Below are positions 45,109 to 51,695 of a DNA stretch of 64,000 nucleotides, piece by piece. The stretch is taken from NCBI RefSeq assembly GCF_947496725.1, contig NZ_CANMDS010000005.1, forward strand, positions 248,001 to 312,000, written 5' to 3'. A program made the position numbers and the translations under genes. This DNA is from an uncultured Dokdonia sp. (GTDB lineage Bacteria; Bacteroidota; Bacteroidia; Flavobacteriales; Flavobacteriaceae). Below the pieces are notes generated by a model that had not been told where the DNA came from, made no database searches, and saw nothing but the letters and a program-made list of their open reading frames with translations. Position 1 is the first letter of the stretch. Each line of letters opens with the position of its first letter.

Positions 45109-46071
45109 ATGAGTGATAAAGAAGTAAAAAACCTAGAAGATCTTTTTGATGCCCGCATTGCGCGTGACGAAAAGATAGAGCCAAAAGACTGGATGCCTGA
45201 GAAGTATCGTAAAACTCACATACGCCAGATAAGCCAGCACGCACATTCTGAAATTGTAGGGATGCTGCCAGAGGGCAACTGGATCTCACGTGCCCCATCG
45301 TTACGTCGTAAAGTGGCGTTACTTGCAAAGGTGCAAGATGAGGCAGGTCACGGTTTATACTTATACTCGGCTTGTGAGACTCTAGGTGTATCGCGTGAGG
45401 AGTTATATGAGCAACTACACTCTGGTAAGGCAAAGTACTCTTCTATATTTAATTACCCTACGGTTACTTGGGCAGATATGGGAGCGATAGGCTGGCTAGT
45501 AGATGGTGCAGCCATTATAAATCAAGTACCGCTTTGTAGTACTTCTTATGGTCCTTACGCACGAGCGATGATTAGAGTGTGTAAAGAAGAGAGTTTTCAC
45601 CAGCGTCAAGGGTTTGAGATTATGCTTAAACTCTCAAACGGGTCGCAGGAGCAAAAAGATATGGCGCAAGATGCACTTAATAGATGGTGGTGGCCGTCAC
45701 TTATGATGCTAGGACCTACAGATGCAGAGTCTGTGCACACAGCACAGTCTATGAAATGGAAATTAAAGCGTAAGACTAATGACGAGCTACGCCAGCAATT
45801 TATAGATCAAACTGTACCACAAGCAGAGTTGCTTGGACTTACCATACCTGATCCAGATTTAAAATGGAATGAGGAGACAGGGCACTACGATTTTGGAGAA
45901 ATAGACTGGGATGAGTTCTGGCAAGTAGTAAAAGGTCACGGGCCAAGTAATAAAAAGCGTATGAAAGATAGAGTAGGCGCTTGGGAACGTGGTGAGTGGG
46001 TACGTGATGCAGCAATGGCACACGCCAAAAAGAAAGAAGAAAGAAAAAATCAAACTAAGAAAGCAGTCTAG
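45109..46071 (+). CDS. paaA: 1,2-phenylacetyl-CoA epoxidase, catalytic subunit PaaA
   Basis: Diiron oxygenase subunit of 320 residues that epoxidises the ring of phenylacetyl-CoA. Characteristic stretches are [46 protein letters not shown] (EAGH diiron ligands), and [13 protein letters not shown] (second ExxH pair). The Lys/Arg-rich end ([13 protein letters not shown]) is usual. It is followed one base later by paaB. Confidence 0.96.
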   Translation: MSDKEVKNLEDLFDARIARDEKIEPKDWMPEKYRKTHIRQISQHAHSEIVGMLPEGNWISRAPSLRRKVALLAKVQDEAGHGLYLYSACETLGVSREELYEQLHSGKAKYSSIFNYPTVTWADMGAIGWLVDGAAIINQVPLCSTSYGPYARAMIRVCKEESFHQRQGFEIMLKLSNGSQEQKDMAQDALNRWWWPSLMMLGPTDAESVHTAQSMKWKLKRKTNDELRQQFIDQTVPQAELLGLTIPDPDLKWNEETGHYDFGEIDWDEFWQVVKGHGPSNKKRMKDRVGAWERGEWVRDAAMAHAKKKEERKNQTKKAV

Positions 46072-46072
46072 T

Positions 46073-46357
46073 ATGAGCAAAAATTGGCCCCTTTGGGAAG
46101 TCTTCGTAAGAAGCAAGAACGGATTGGAGCATAGACACTTTGGAAGTCTACGCGCTGCAGATGCTGAAATGGCAATGGAGAACGCGCGCGATGTATACAC
46201 ACGTCGTAGTGAGGGAGTGAGTATATGGGTAGTAGAAAGTAATAATATCACAGCAAGCAATCCAGAAAATAATGGAGAGCTATTTGAACCAGCTGCAGAT
46301 AAGGTATACCGTCACCCTACATTTTACGATTTGCCAGATGAGGTAAAACATATGTAA
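46073..46357 (+). CDS. paaB: 1,2-phenylacetyl-CoA epoxidase subunit PaaB
   Basis: Small structural subunit of 94 residues, starting MSKNWPLWEVFVRSKNGLEHRHFGSLRA, the normal PaaB opening and length, followed by DAEMAMENARDVYTRRSEGVSIWVV. PaaB bridges PaaAC heterodimers. The ATG at 46073 is one base after the paaA stop, and longer in-frame starts overlap paaA and are not plausible. Confidence 0.95.
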   Translation: MSKNWPLWEVFVRSKNGLEHRHFGSLRAADAEMAMENARDVYTRRSEGVSIWVVESNNITASNPENNGELFEPAADKVYRHPTFYDLPDEVKHM

Positions 46358-46361
46358 TAGT

Positions 46362-46442
46362 GAAATCGAAATCGAAACTGAAACCCAAAAAATGACGACA
46401 TCTACTTGAGATGGTCGATCATAGTTTCAATTTCAGTTTTAT
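46362..46442. repeat. GAAATCGAAATC-type repeat in paaB-paaC gap
   Basis: Left arm GAAATCGAAATCGAAACTG (46362-46380) plus GTTTCAATTTCAGTTTT (46424-46440) form an imperfect inverted repeat, with an inner hairpin near CGACATCT/AGATGGTCG. Related sequences fill other paa gaps. Confidence 0.6.
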
Positions 46443-46457
46443 TTTTAAAAGTTTATT

Positions 46458-47213
46458 ATGAACAAAGATTTATATAACTACATCATAGGTATTGCAGATA
46501 ACAGCTTGATACTTGGGCAACGTCTGGGAGAATTATGTGGTCACGGACCTAGCTTAGAGACAGATATTGCAGGTACAAACATCTCTTTAGATTTGTTTGG
46601 CCAGGTGCGCAGTTATTTTCAATATGCGGCACAAGTCTCGGGTGATGAGAATGCTACAGAAGATACCCTTGCGTTTTTACGTATAGAGAGAGAGTATAAA
46701 AACGTGTTACTCGTAGAGCAACCTAATACAGATTTTGCATACACAATCGTACGTCAGTTTTATTTTGATGCCTTTCATCTCTTGTTTCTTAAAGCGTTAG
46801 AAACTAGCAAAGATGAGACGCTGGCGGCCATTGCAAAAAAATCCATAAAAGAAGTAAGCTATCACTGGCGCTTCTCATCAGACTGGGTGCGCAGGCTAGG
46901 TGACGGTACAGAAGAGAGTCACACTCGTGTGCTTGAAGCTGTAAATGAATTGTGGATGTATACAGATGAGCTTTTTCACCAGACAGAGGCAGATAAGGCT
47001 ATGATAGCCCAAGGCATAGGAGTAGAAACCTTAGCACTTAAAGAGACCTATTATAAAATGATAGGAGACGTGCTTGAAGAAGCTACATTACCTATTCCAG
47101 AAAGTAAGTACTGGCACAAGGGAGGTAAGCAAGGAATACATACAGAGCATATGGGATATATACTTTCAGATATGCAATATATGCAACGCACCTACCCAAA
47201 TATGGAATGGTAG
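46458..47213 (+). CDS. paaC: 1,2-phenylacetyl-CoA epoxidase subunit PaaC
   Basis: Structural partner of PaaA, 251 residues, with ferritin-like helices: DNSLILGQRLGELCGHGPSLETDIAGTNISLDLFGQVRSY, FLRIEREYKNVLLVEQPNTDFAYTIVRQF and VSYHWRFSSDWVRRLGDGTEESH. These match PaaC well. A 100-base gap with repeats separates it from paaB, unlike the tight joints elsewhere. Confidence 0.95.
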   Translation: MNKDLYNYIIGIADNSLILGQRLGELCGHGPSLETDIAGTNISLDLFGQVRSYFQYAAQVSGDENATEDTLAFLRIEREYKNVLLVEQPNTDFAYTIVRQFYFDAFHLLFLKALETSKDETLAAIAKKSIKEVSYHWRFSSDWVRRLGDGTEESHTRVLEAVNELWMYTDELFHQTEADKAMIAQGIGVETLALKETYYKMIGDVLEEATLPIPESKYWHKGGKQGIHTEHMGYILSDMQYMQRTYPNMEW

Positions 47214-47218
47214 AGAAT

Positions 47219-47300
47219 TATGAACACAGAATATCGAATTTTGAACATCGAAGTATTACTTCGGCGTTTCATATTTGTTATTCTTTATTCGATATTTAAA
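47219..47300. repeat. TTCGATATTC-type repeat in paaC-paaD gap
   Basis: AGAATATCGAATTTTGAACA (47227-47246) and ATTCGATATTT (47287-47297) form an imperfect inverted repeat around a small hairpin (CGAAG-TATTA-CTTCG at 47250-47264). Shares TTCGATATTC and TGTTCAAAA with the repeat at 48653-48690. Confidence 0.6.
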
Positions 47301-47302
47301 AA

Positions 47303-47803
47303 TTGATATTAGAAACGCAAAACATACAACCGCATTTGATCTCAATACTTGAAGGAGTAAGCGATCCAGAGATTCCTGTGTTGTCTATTATGGATATGGG
47401 TGTGGTACGCGAGGCAATAGAGCAAGACGGTATTGTACGTGTAAAAATAACACCTACTTACTCCGGTTGCCCTGCAATGGATGTTATAGGAGATGATATT
47501 GTTTCCGCTTTCGCGAAAGCGGGAAAAACCGCAAAAATCCAGCTCGTACTCGCTCCGGCCTGGACCACAGACTGGATAACTCCACGTGGTAGAGAAGCGC
47601 TTGAAAAATACGGTATTGCAGCACCATTATCTCCAGAAGCAGATAAAGAAGCCTTGCTGGGAAATAAGAAGATAGTAAAATGTACCAACTGTGGCTCTAC
47701 AGAGACACATCTGGTCAGTCAGTTTGGGTCTACCGCCTGTAAAGCATTGTTTAAATGTGATACGTGCCAAGAACCTTTTGACTATTTTAAATGTTTAAAA
47801 TAA
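47303..47803 (+). CDS. paaD: 1,2-phenylacetyl-CoA epoxidase accessory protein PaaD
   Basis: Accessory protein of 166 residues for iron-sulfur or diiron maturation of the epoxidase. An N-terminal DUF59/MIP18 domain (LEGVSDPEIPVLSIMDMGVVR, KITPTYSGCPAMDVI) is followed by a C-terminal zinc-ribbon-like part with CTNCGSTET and FKCDTCQEPFDYFKC. The start is TTG at 47303; an in-frame stop lies just upstream, so no longer ATG start exists. A palindromic repeat is read as AFAKA at about residues 69-73, next to the conserved GDDIVS helix. Confidence 0.94.
   Translation: MILETQNIQPHLISILEGVSDPEIPVLSIMDMGVVREAIEQDGIVRVKITPTYSGCPAMDVIGDDIVSAFAKAGKTAKIQLVLAPAWTTDWITPRGREALEKYGIAAPLSPEADKEALLGNKKIVKCTNCGSTETHLVSQFGSTACKALFKCDTCQEPFDYFKCLK
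47507..47520. repeat. Palindromic repeat copy 17 (in CDS, AFAKA frame)
   Basis: Exact 14-mer in paaD; the surrounding TTTCC...GGAAA lets the palindrome extend further. Confidence 0.95.
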
Positions 47804-47804
47804 T

Positions 47805-47828
47805 TCCCGCAGCAGCGGGATTCTTTGT
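47805..47828 (+). terminator. Weak hairpin between paaD and paaG
   Basis: TCCCGC-AGCA-GCGGGA (47805-47820) followed by TTCTTTG. A short T-rich tail only, so it may be an attenuator or stabiliser rather than an operon end. Confidence 0.4.
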
Positions 47829-47831
47829 TAT

Positions 47832-48611
47832 ATGAGTAGTATACAGAAATCAATAGAGAATGGTGTAGCAACGCTCACCTTTAATCGTCCAGAAGTATTT
47901 AATAGTTTTAACCGTGAGATGGCATTCTTACTGCAAGATGAGTTAGATGCTTGTAATAAGGATACACAAGTAAGAGCCATTATTCTCACCGGTAGTGGTA
48001 AGGCATTTTGTGCCGGTCAAGATTTAAAAGAAATTACAGATCCAGAATTAAATCCAGGGTTTAAGAAAATACTAGAAGAGCACTACAACCCGATTATAGA
48101 AAAAATACGAGCGATTGAAAAACCTATCATTGCTGCTGTAAATGGTGTTGCCGCTGGAGCTGGGGCAAATATTGCACTAGCCTGTGATATTGTTATTGCA
48201 CACGAGAAGGTGAGTTTTATACAAGCCTTTAGCAAGATAGGACTTGTGCCAGATAGTGCAGGTACGTTTTTCTTGCCTAGGCTCATAGGTTTTGGTAAAG
48301 CAAGCGCATTGATGATGCTGGGTGATAAAATCTCTGCAACAGAGGCAGAGAAGATGGGTATGATTTATAAAGTAACTACGCTAGACGAGTTTAATAATAC
48401 TGTAACTTCGACTGCAATGACACTAGCACAAATGCCTACAAAGGCAATAGGTCTTACAAAGAGATTACTTAATGTATCTATGACTAATAATCTTGAAGAT
48501 CAACTTGCGCTAGAAGGTAAGTTACAAATAGAAGCATCAGAGAGTGAAGATTTTAAAGAAGGGGTAGATGCTTTTGTAAATAAAAGACGCCCGGTTTTTA
48601 AAGGGAAGTAA
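47832..48611 (+). CDS. paaG: Enoyl-CoA hydratase/isomerase, PaaG type
   Basis: Crotonase-fold enzyme of 259 residues. In the paa pathway PaaG isomerises the ring epoxide to an oxepin. Motifs are FNRPEVFNSFNREM, LTGSGKAFCAGQDLKEI (oxyanion hole), NGVAAGAGANIALACD and FIQAFSKIGLVPDSAGTFFLPR, where the D in PDSAG is the acid/base position of isomerising members. Location right after paaD supports the PaaG role over PaaF. Confidence 0.87.
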   Translation: MSSIQKSIENGVATLTFNRPEVFNSFNREMAFLLQDELDACNKDTQVRAIILTGSGKAFCAGQDLKEITDPELNPGFKKILEEHYNPIIEKIRAIEKPIIAAVNGVAAGAGANIALACDIVIAHEKVSFIQAFSKIGLVPDSAGTFFLPRLIGFGKASALMMLGDKISATEAEKMGMIYKVTTLDEFNNTVTSTAMTLAQMPTKAIGLTKRLLNVSMTNNLEDQLALEGKLQIEASESEDFKEGVDAFVNKRRPVFKGK

Positions 48612-48652
48612 AGACTGACGAACCGTTTTTATACGAGTGAGAAAAACTTCTG

Positions 48653-48690
48653 CATTCGATATTCATTAATCGATATTCGGTGTTCAAAAA
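48653..48690. repeat. TTCGATATTC-type repeat in paaG-paaH gap
   Basis: Two direct copies of CGATATTC (48657 and 48671) with a following TGTTCAAAAAAT; same family as 47219-47300. Confidence 0.55.
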
Positions 48691-48703
48691 ATAAGCATTG
48701 TTA

Positions 48704-49888
48704 ATGATAAAAAACATAGGAATTATAGGCGCTGGTACAATGGGTTCTGGCATTGCTCAAGTAGCTGCAACTGCTGGTTGTGCTGTAAAACTCTTTGATG
48801 TAAATCAAGAGGCGCTTGATAAAGCAAAGGCAGCACTAGAAAAAGTACTAAAACGTCTTATAGAGAAGGGACGCATAGACGCCTCAGAAAAAGATAGAAT
48901 ACAAGCTAATATTACGTATGTTACTACGCTTAAAGAGTTAGCAAACGCAGATCTTACCATTGAAGCTATTGTAGAAAATCTTGAGGTCAAGAAAAAAGTA
49001 TTTCAAGAGTTAGAAACCTACGTTTCTGACACAGCGATAATAGCCTCAAACACCTCAAGTCTTTCTATCGCTTCTATTGCAGCATCATTGCAAAATCCAG
49101 AGCGTTGCATCGGGATTCACTTTTTTAATCCTGCGCCGTTAATGAAGCTTGTTGAGGTGATACCTGCGGTACAAACCGCACAAAACGTTTTAGACACTTG
49201 CGTTGCCGAAATTACACGTTGGAAAAAAGTTGTAGCCATCGCAAAAGATACTCCAGGGTTTATTGTAAACCGCGTTGCACGACCATTTTATGGGGAGGCG
49301 TTACGTATGTATGAAGAAGGTGTGGCAAATTTTGCAACCATAGATGCAGCTATGAAAAGTGTGGGAGGTTTCCGTATGGGACCTTTTGAGTTGATGGATT
49401 TTATAGGTAACGATGTAAATTATACGGTTACAGAAACCGTGTTTAATGCCTTTTATCAAGATCCAAGATACAAGCCGTCTTTTACCCAACAGCGATATAG
49501 CCAGGCGGGATATCTAGGTCGTAAATCGGGACGCGGTTATTATGATTATAAAAATGTGGAGGCAGATAACGCTTTCGCGAAAGCGTCATCACAAGCAGCA
49601 ATAGCTACTCAAGATAAGGAAGCAATTTTTGAGCGTATTCTAGTAATGCTTATTAACGAAGCAGCAGATGCCTTGTTCTGGAATGTAGCAAGTGCCGAAG
49701 ATATAGACAATGCGATGACTAAAGGGGTAAACTACCCAAAAGGGTTACTAGCCTGGGCAGATGAGAAAGGAATAAGCTGGTGTGTGCAAAAAATGGATGC
49801 TCTGTATGATGAGTATAGAGAAGATAGATACAGATGCAGCCCACTTTTAAGAAGGATGGAAAAAGAGGGAAAACAATTTTTTGCCTAA
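48704..49888 (+). CDS. paaH: 3-hydroxyacyl-CoA dehydrogenase, PaaH type
   Basis: NAD-dependent dehydrogenase of 394 residues for the 3-hydroxyadipyl-CoA step. Rossmann motif GAGTMGSG (about 7-14), catalytic His region GIHFFNPAPLMKLVEVI, helical domain with TPGFIVNRVARPFYGEALRM, and a second shorter C-terminal domain (KEAIFERILVMLINEAADAL). The ATG at 48704 is preferred to the TTG six bases upstream. A palindromic repeat encodes AFAKA at about residue 290, between the two C-terminal domains. Confidence 0.92.
   Translation: MIKNIGIIGAGTMGSGIAQVAATAGCAVKLFDVNQEALDKAKAALEKVLKRLIEKGRIDASEKDRIQANITYVTTLKELANADLTIEAIVENLEVKKKVFQELETYVSDTAIIASNTSSLSIASIAASLQNPERCIGIHFFNPAPLMKLVEVIPAVQTAQNVLDTCVAEITRWKKVVAIAKDTPGFIVNRVARPFYGEALRMYEEGVANFATIDAAMKSVGGFRMGPFELMDFIGNDVNYTVTETVFNAFYQDPRYKPSFTQQRYSQAGYLGRKSGRGYYDYKNVEADNAFAKASSQAAIATQDKEAIFERILVMLINEAADALFWNVASAEDIDNAMTKGVNYPKGLLAWADEKGISWCVQKMDALYDEYREDRYRCSPLLRRMEKEGKQFFA
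49571..49584. repeat. Palindromic repeat copy 18 (in CDS, AFAKA frame)
   Basis: Exact 14-mer in the interdomain linker of paaH, read D-N-A-F-A-K-A-S-S. Confidence 0.95.
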
Positions 49889-49901
49889 TCTAGATGCTAT
49901 T

Positions 49902-50312
49902 ATGACTGGAGCCCAAATACCTTATAAAATGTTATCTCAAGACGCATACAGCAGTTGGCTAGGTATTGAGATTATAGAGGCACAAGTAGGTTTTGTAAAA
50001 GTGGGGATGACTATACGCAAGGAGATGCTCAACAGTATGGGCAAGGCTCACGGTGGGATAAGTTACTCCCTGGCAGACACGGCTTTTGGATTTACTGCAA
50101 ACACGCACGGAAAATATGCCGTGTCTATTGAGACAAGTATAAATCATATAGAAGCTTTAGAAGAAGGAGATTACATCACTGCAGAGGCAACGGTAAACCT
50201 CCAGAAAACTAAAGTAGGTTTTAATATTGTTGAAATTAAAAGAGGTGATGAGCTTGTTGCACTTTTTAAAGGGGTAGTTTATCGTACTTCAAAAGATTGG
50301 GAAATAGATTAA
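49902..50312 (+). CDS. paaI: Hotdog-fold thioesterase PaaI
   Basis: Thioesterase of 136 residues that hydrolyses aryl-CoA side products of the pathway. Hotdog motifs: MLNSMGKAHGGISYSLADTAFGF, which holds the HGG and Asp active-site pattern, and VSIETSINHIEALEEGD. I prefer the ATG at 49902; an in-frame TTG at 49881 overlaps the paaH stop and would add seven residues (MPNLDAI). Confidence 0.9.
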   Translation: MTGAQIPYKMLSQDAYSSWLGIEIIEAQVGFVKVGMTIRKEMLNSMGKAHGGISYSLADTAFGFTANTHGKYAVSIETSINHIEALEEGDYITAEATVNLQKTKVGFNIVEIKRGDELVALFKGVVYRTSKDWEID

Positions 50313-50327
50313 ATAATAAAAAAAGAA

Positions 50328-50363
50328 CTTCGATTTCGACTTCGATTTCGACTTCAATTTCAA
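50328..50363 (+). repeat. Three 12-base tandem repeats before thiolase start
   Basis: CTTCGATTTCGA twice (50328-50339, 50340-50351) and a variant CTTCAATTTCAA (50352-50363), ending three bases before the ATG. They replace the expected ribosome binding region. Confidence 0.75.
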
Positions 50364-50366
50364 AAT

Positions 50367-51578
50367 ATGGAAGCATATATCATAGACGGAGTTCGTACTC
50401 CTATAGGAAATTATAAAGGAACATTAAGTGCTGTGCGCACAGACGATTTGGGAGCGCAAGTGATACGCGAGGTCGTAAGACGTAACCCAAATATCCCAAA
50501 AGAAGCATATGACGATGTGATTATGGGGTGTGCAAATCAGGCTGGAGAAGATAACCGTAATGTAGCGCGTATGAGTTTGCTACTTGCTGGACTACCTTTT
50601 ACCGTACCTGGAGAGACCGTAAATCGTTTATGTAGTTCTGGACTTTCGGCCATTATACACGCAAACCGAGCTATAAAAGCTGGAGACGGAGACCTATTTA
50701 TCTCTGGTGGTGTAGAAAATATGACACGTGGCCCGTATGTGATGGCAAAGCCTTCTACAGCTTTTGGTGGTGATAGTAAGATGTATGACTCGACCTTTGG
50801 GTGGCGTTTTATTAACCCAAAGATGAAAGAGTTATACGGAGTAGATGGAATGGGAACCACTGCCGAAAATCTTGTAGAAAAATATAACATCTCACGTGAA
50901 GATCAAGATGCCTTTGCATATCACAGCCAGATGAAAGCTGCAGCTGCTCAAAAAAGTGGCCGTCTAGCAAAGGAAATTGTTCCTGTAGAAATCCCACAGC
51001 GTAAAAAAGATCCCATCATCTTTAAGGATGACGAATTTATAAAACCTAATAGCTCAAAGGAAGTGCTTGCAAAGCTTCGTCCAGCTTTTAAAAAGGAGGG
51101 TGGAAGTGTAACTGCGGGTAACAGCTCAGGACTTAATGATGGTGCAGCTGCAACCATTGTAGCAAGTGAAGCTGCTGTAAAAAAATATGGCCTTACACCA
51201 CTTGCAAGAATTGTAAGTTCTGCAGTGGTAGGAGTCGAGCCACGCATTATGGGAATAGGTCCAGTACAAGCTTCAAACAAGGCGCTTCAAAAAGCAGGTC
51301 TTACACTAGAAGATATGGACGTTATAGAACTTAATGAAGCATTTGCCTCACAAGCCCTGGCTTGTATACGTGAGTGGGGACTGGCAGATGATGATGCGAG
51401 AATAAACCCTAACGGAGGTTCTATCGCAATAGGTCATCCGCTAGGTGTAACAGGGGCGCGTATTGCATATTCGGCGGCTGTAGAGCTTAAAGAACAAGGA
51501 AAACGCTATGCACTTGTGACAATGTGTATAGGCGTAGGTCAAGGCTATGCTGCAGTGATAGAAAATATGGCTGTTTAG
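50367..51578 (+). CDS. paaJ: Thiolase, 3-oxoadipyl-CoA thiolase PaaJ type
   Basis: Thiolase of 403 residues that cleaves 3-oxoadipyl-CoA and related acyl-CoAs in the last steps. Nucleophile C89 in VNRLCSSGLSA, His in NGGSIAIGHPLGVTGAR (about 359) and second Cys in MCIGVGQGY (about 389) are all present. The genomic position in the paa run favours PaaJ/PcaF activity over simple acetyl-CoA acetyltransferase. Confidence 0.92.
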   Translation: MEAYIIDGVRTPIGNYKGTLSAVRTDDLGAQVIREVVRRNPNIPKEAYDDVIMGCANQAGEDNRNVARMSLLLAGLPFTVPGETVNRLCSSGLSAIIHANRAIKAGDGDLFISGGVENMTRGPYVMAKPSTAFGGDSKMYDSTFGWRFINPKMKELYGVDGMGTTAENLVEKYNISREDQDAFAYHSQMKAAAAQKSGRLAKEIVPVEIPQRKKDPIIFKDDEFIKPNSSKEVLAKLRPAFKKEGGSVTAGNSSGLNDGAAATIVASEAAVKKYGLTPLARIVSSAVVGVEPRIMGIGPVQASNKALQKAGLTLEDMDVIELNEAFASQALACIREWGLADDDARINPNGGSIAIGHPLGVTGARIAYSAAVELKEQGKRYALVTMCIGVGQGYAAVIENMAV

Positions 51579-51617
51579 TACTATAATTCCTACTCGATTG
51601 TAATACGAGGGTAGACC

Positions 51618-51631
51618 GCTTTCGCGAAAGC
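51618..51631. repeat. Palindromic repeat copy 19 (intergenic)
   Basis: Exact 14-mer in the 117-base gap between paaJ and paaZ. Confidence 0.95.
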
Positions 51632-51654
51632 AAAAAAAAGAATAACATCGGCGC

Positions 51655-51685
51655 TGATATCGATTTCAGTTTCCGATTTCAAAAA
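51655..51685. repeat. TCGATTTC-type repeat in paaJ-paaZ gap
   Basis: ATATCGATTTCAGTTTCCGATTTC belongs to the same degenerate family as the repeats at 46362 and 50328, here upstream of the paaZ start. Confidence 0.5.
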
Positions 51686-51695
51686 CGAGCGTTTT

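Noticed and set aside
45859-46260. Minus-strand 133-codon frame across paaA-paaB
   Set aside because: Covers the end of paaA and most of paaB, both certain, and looks like a shadow.
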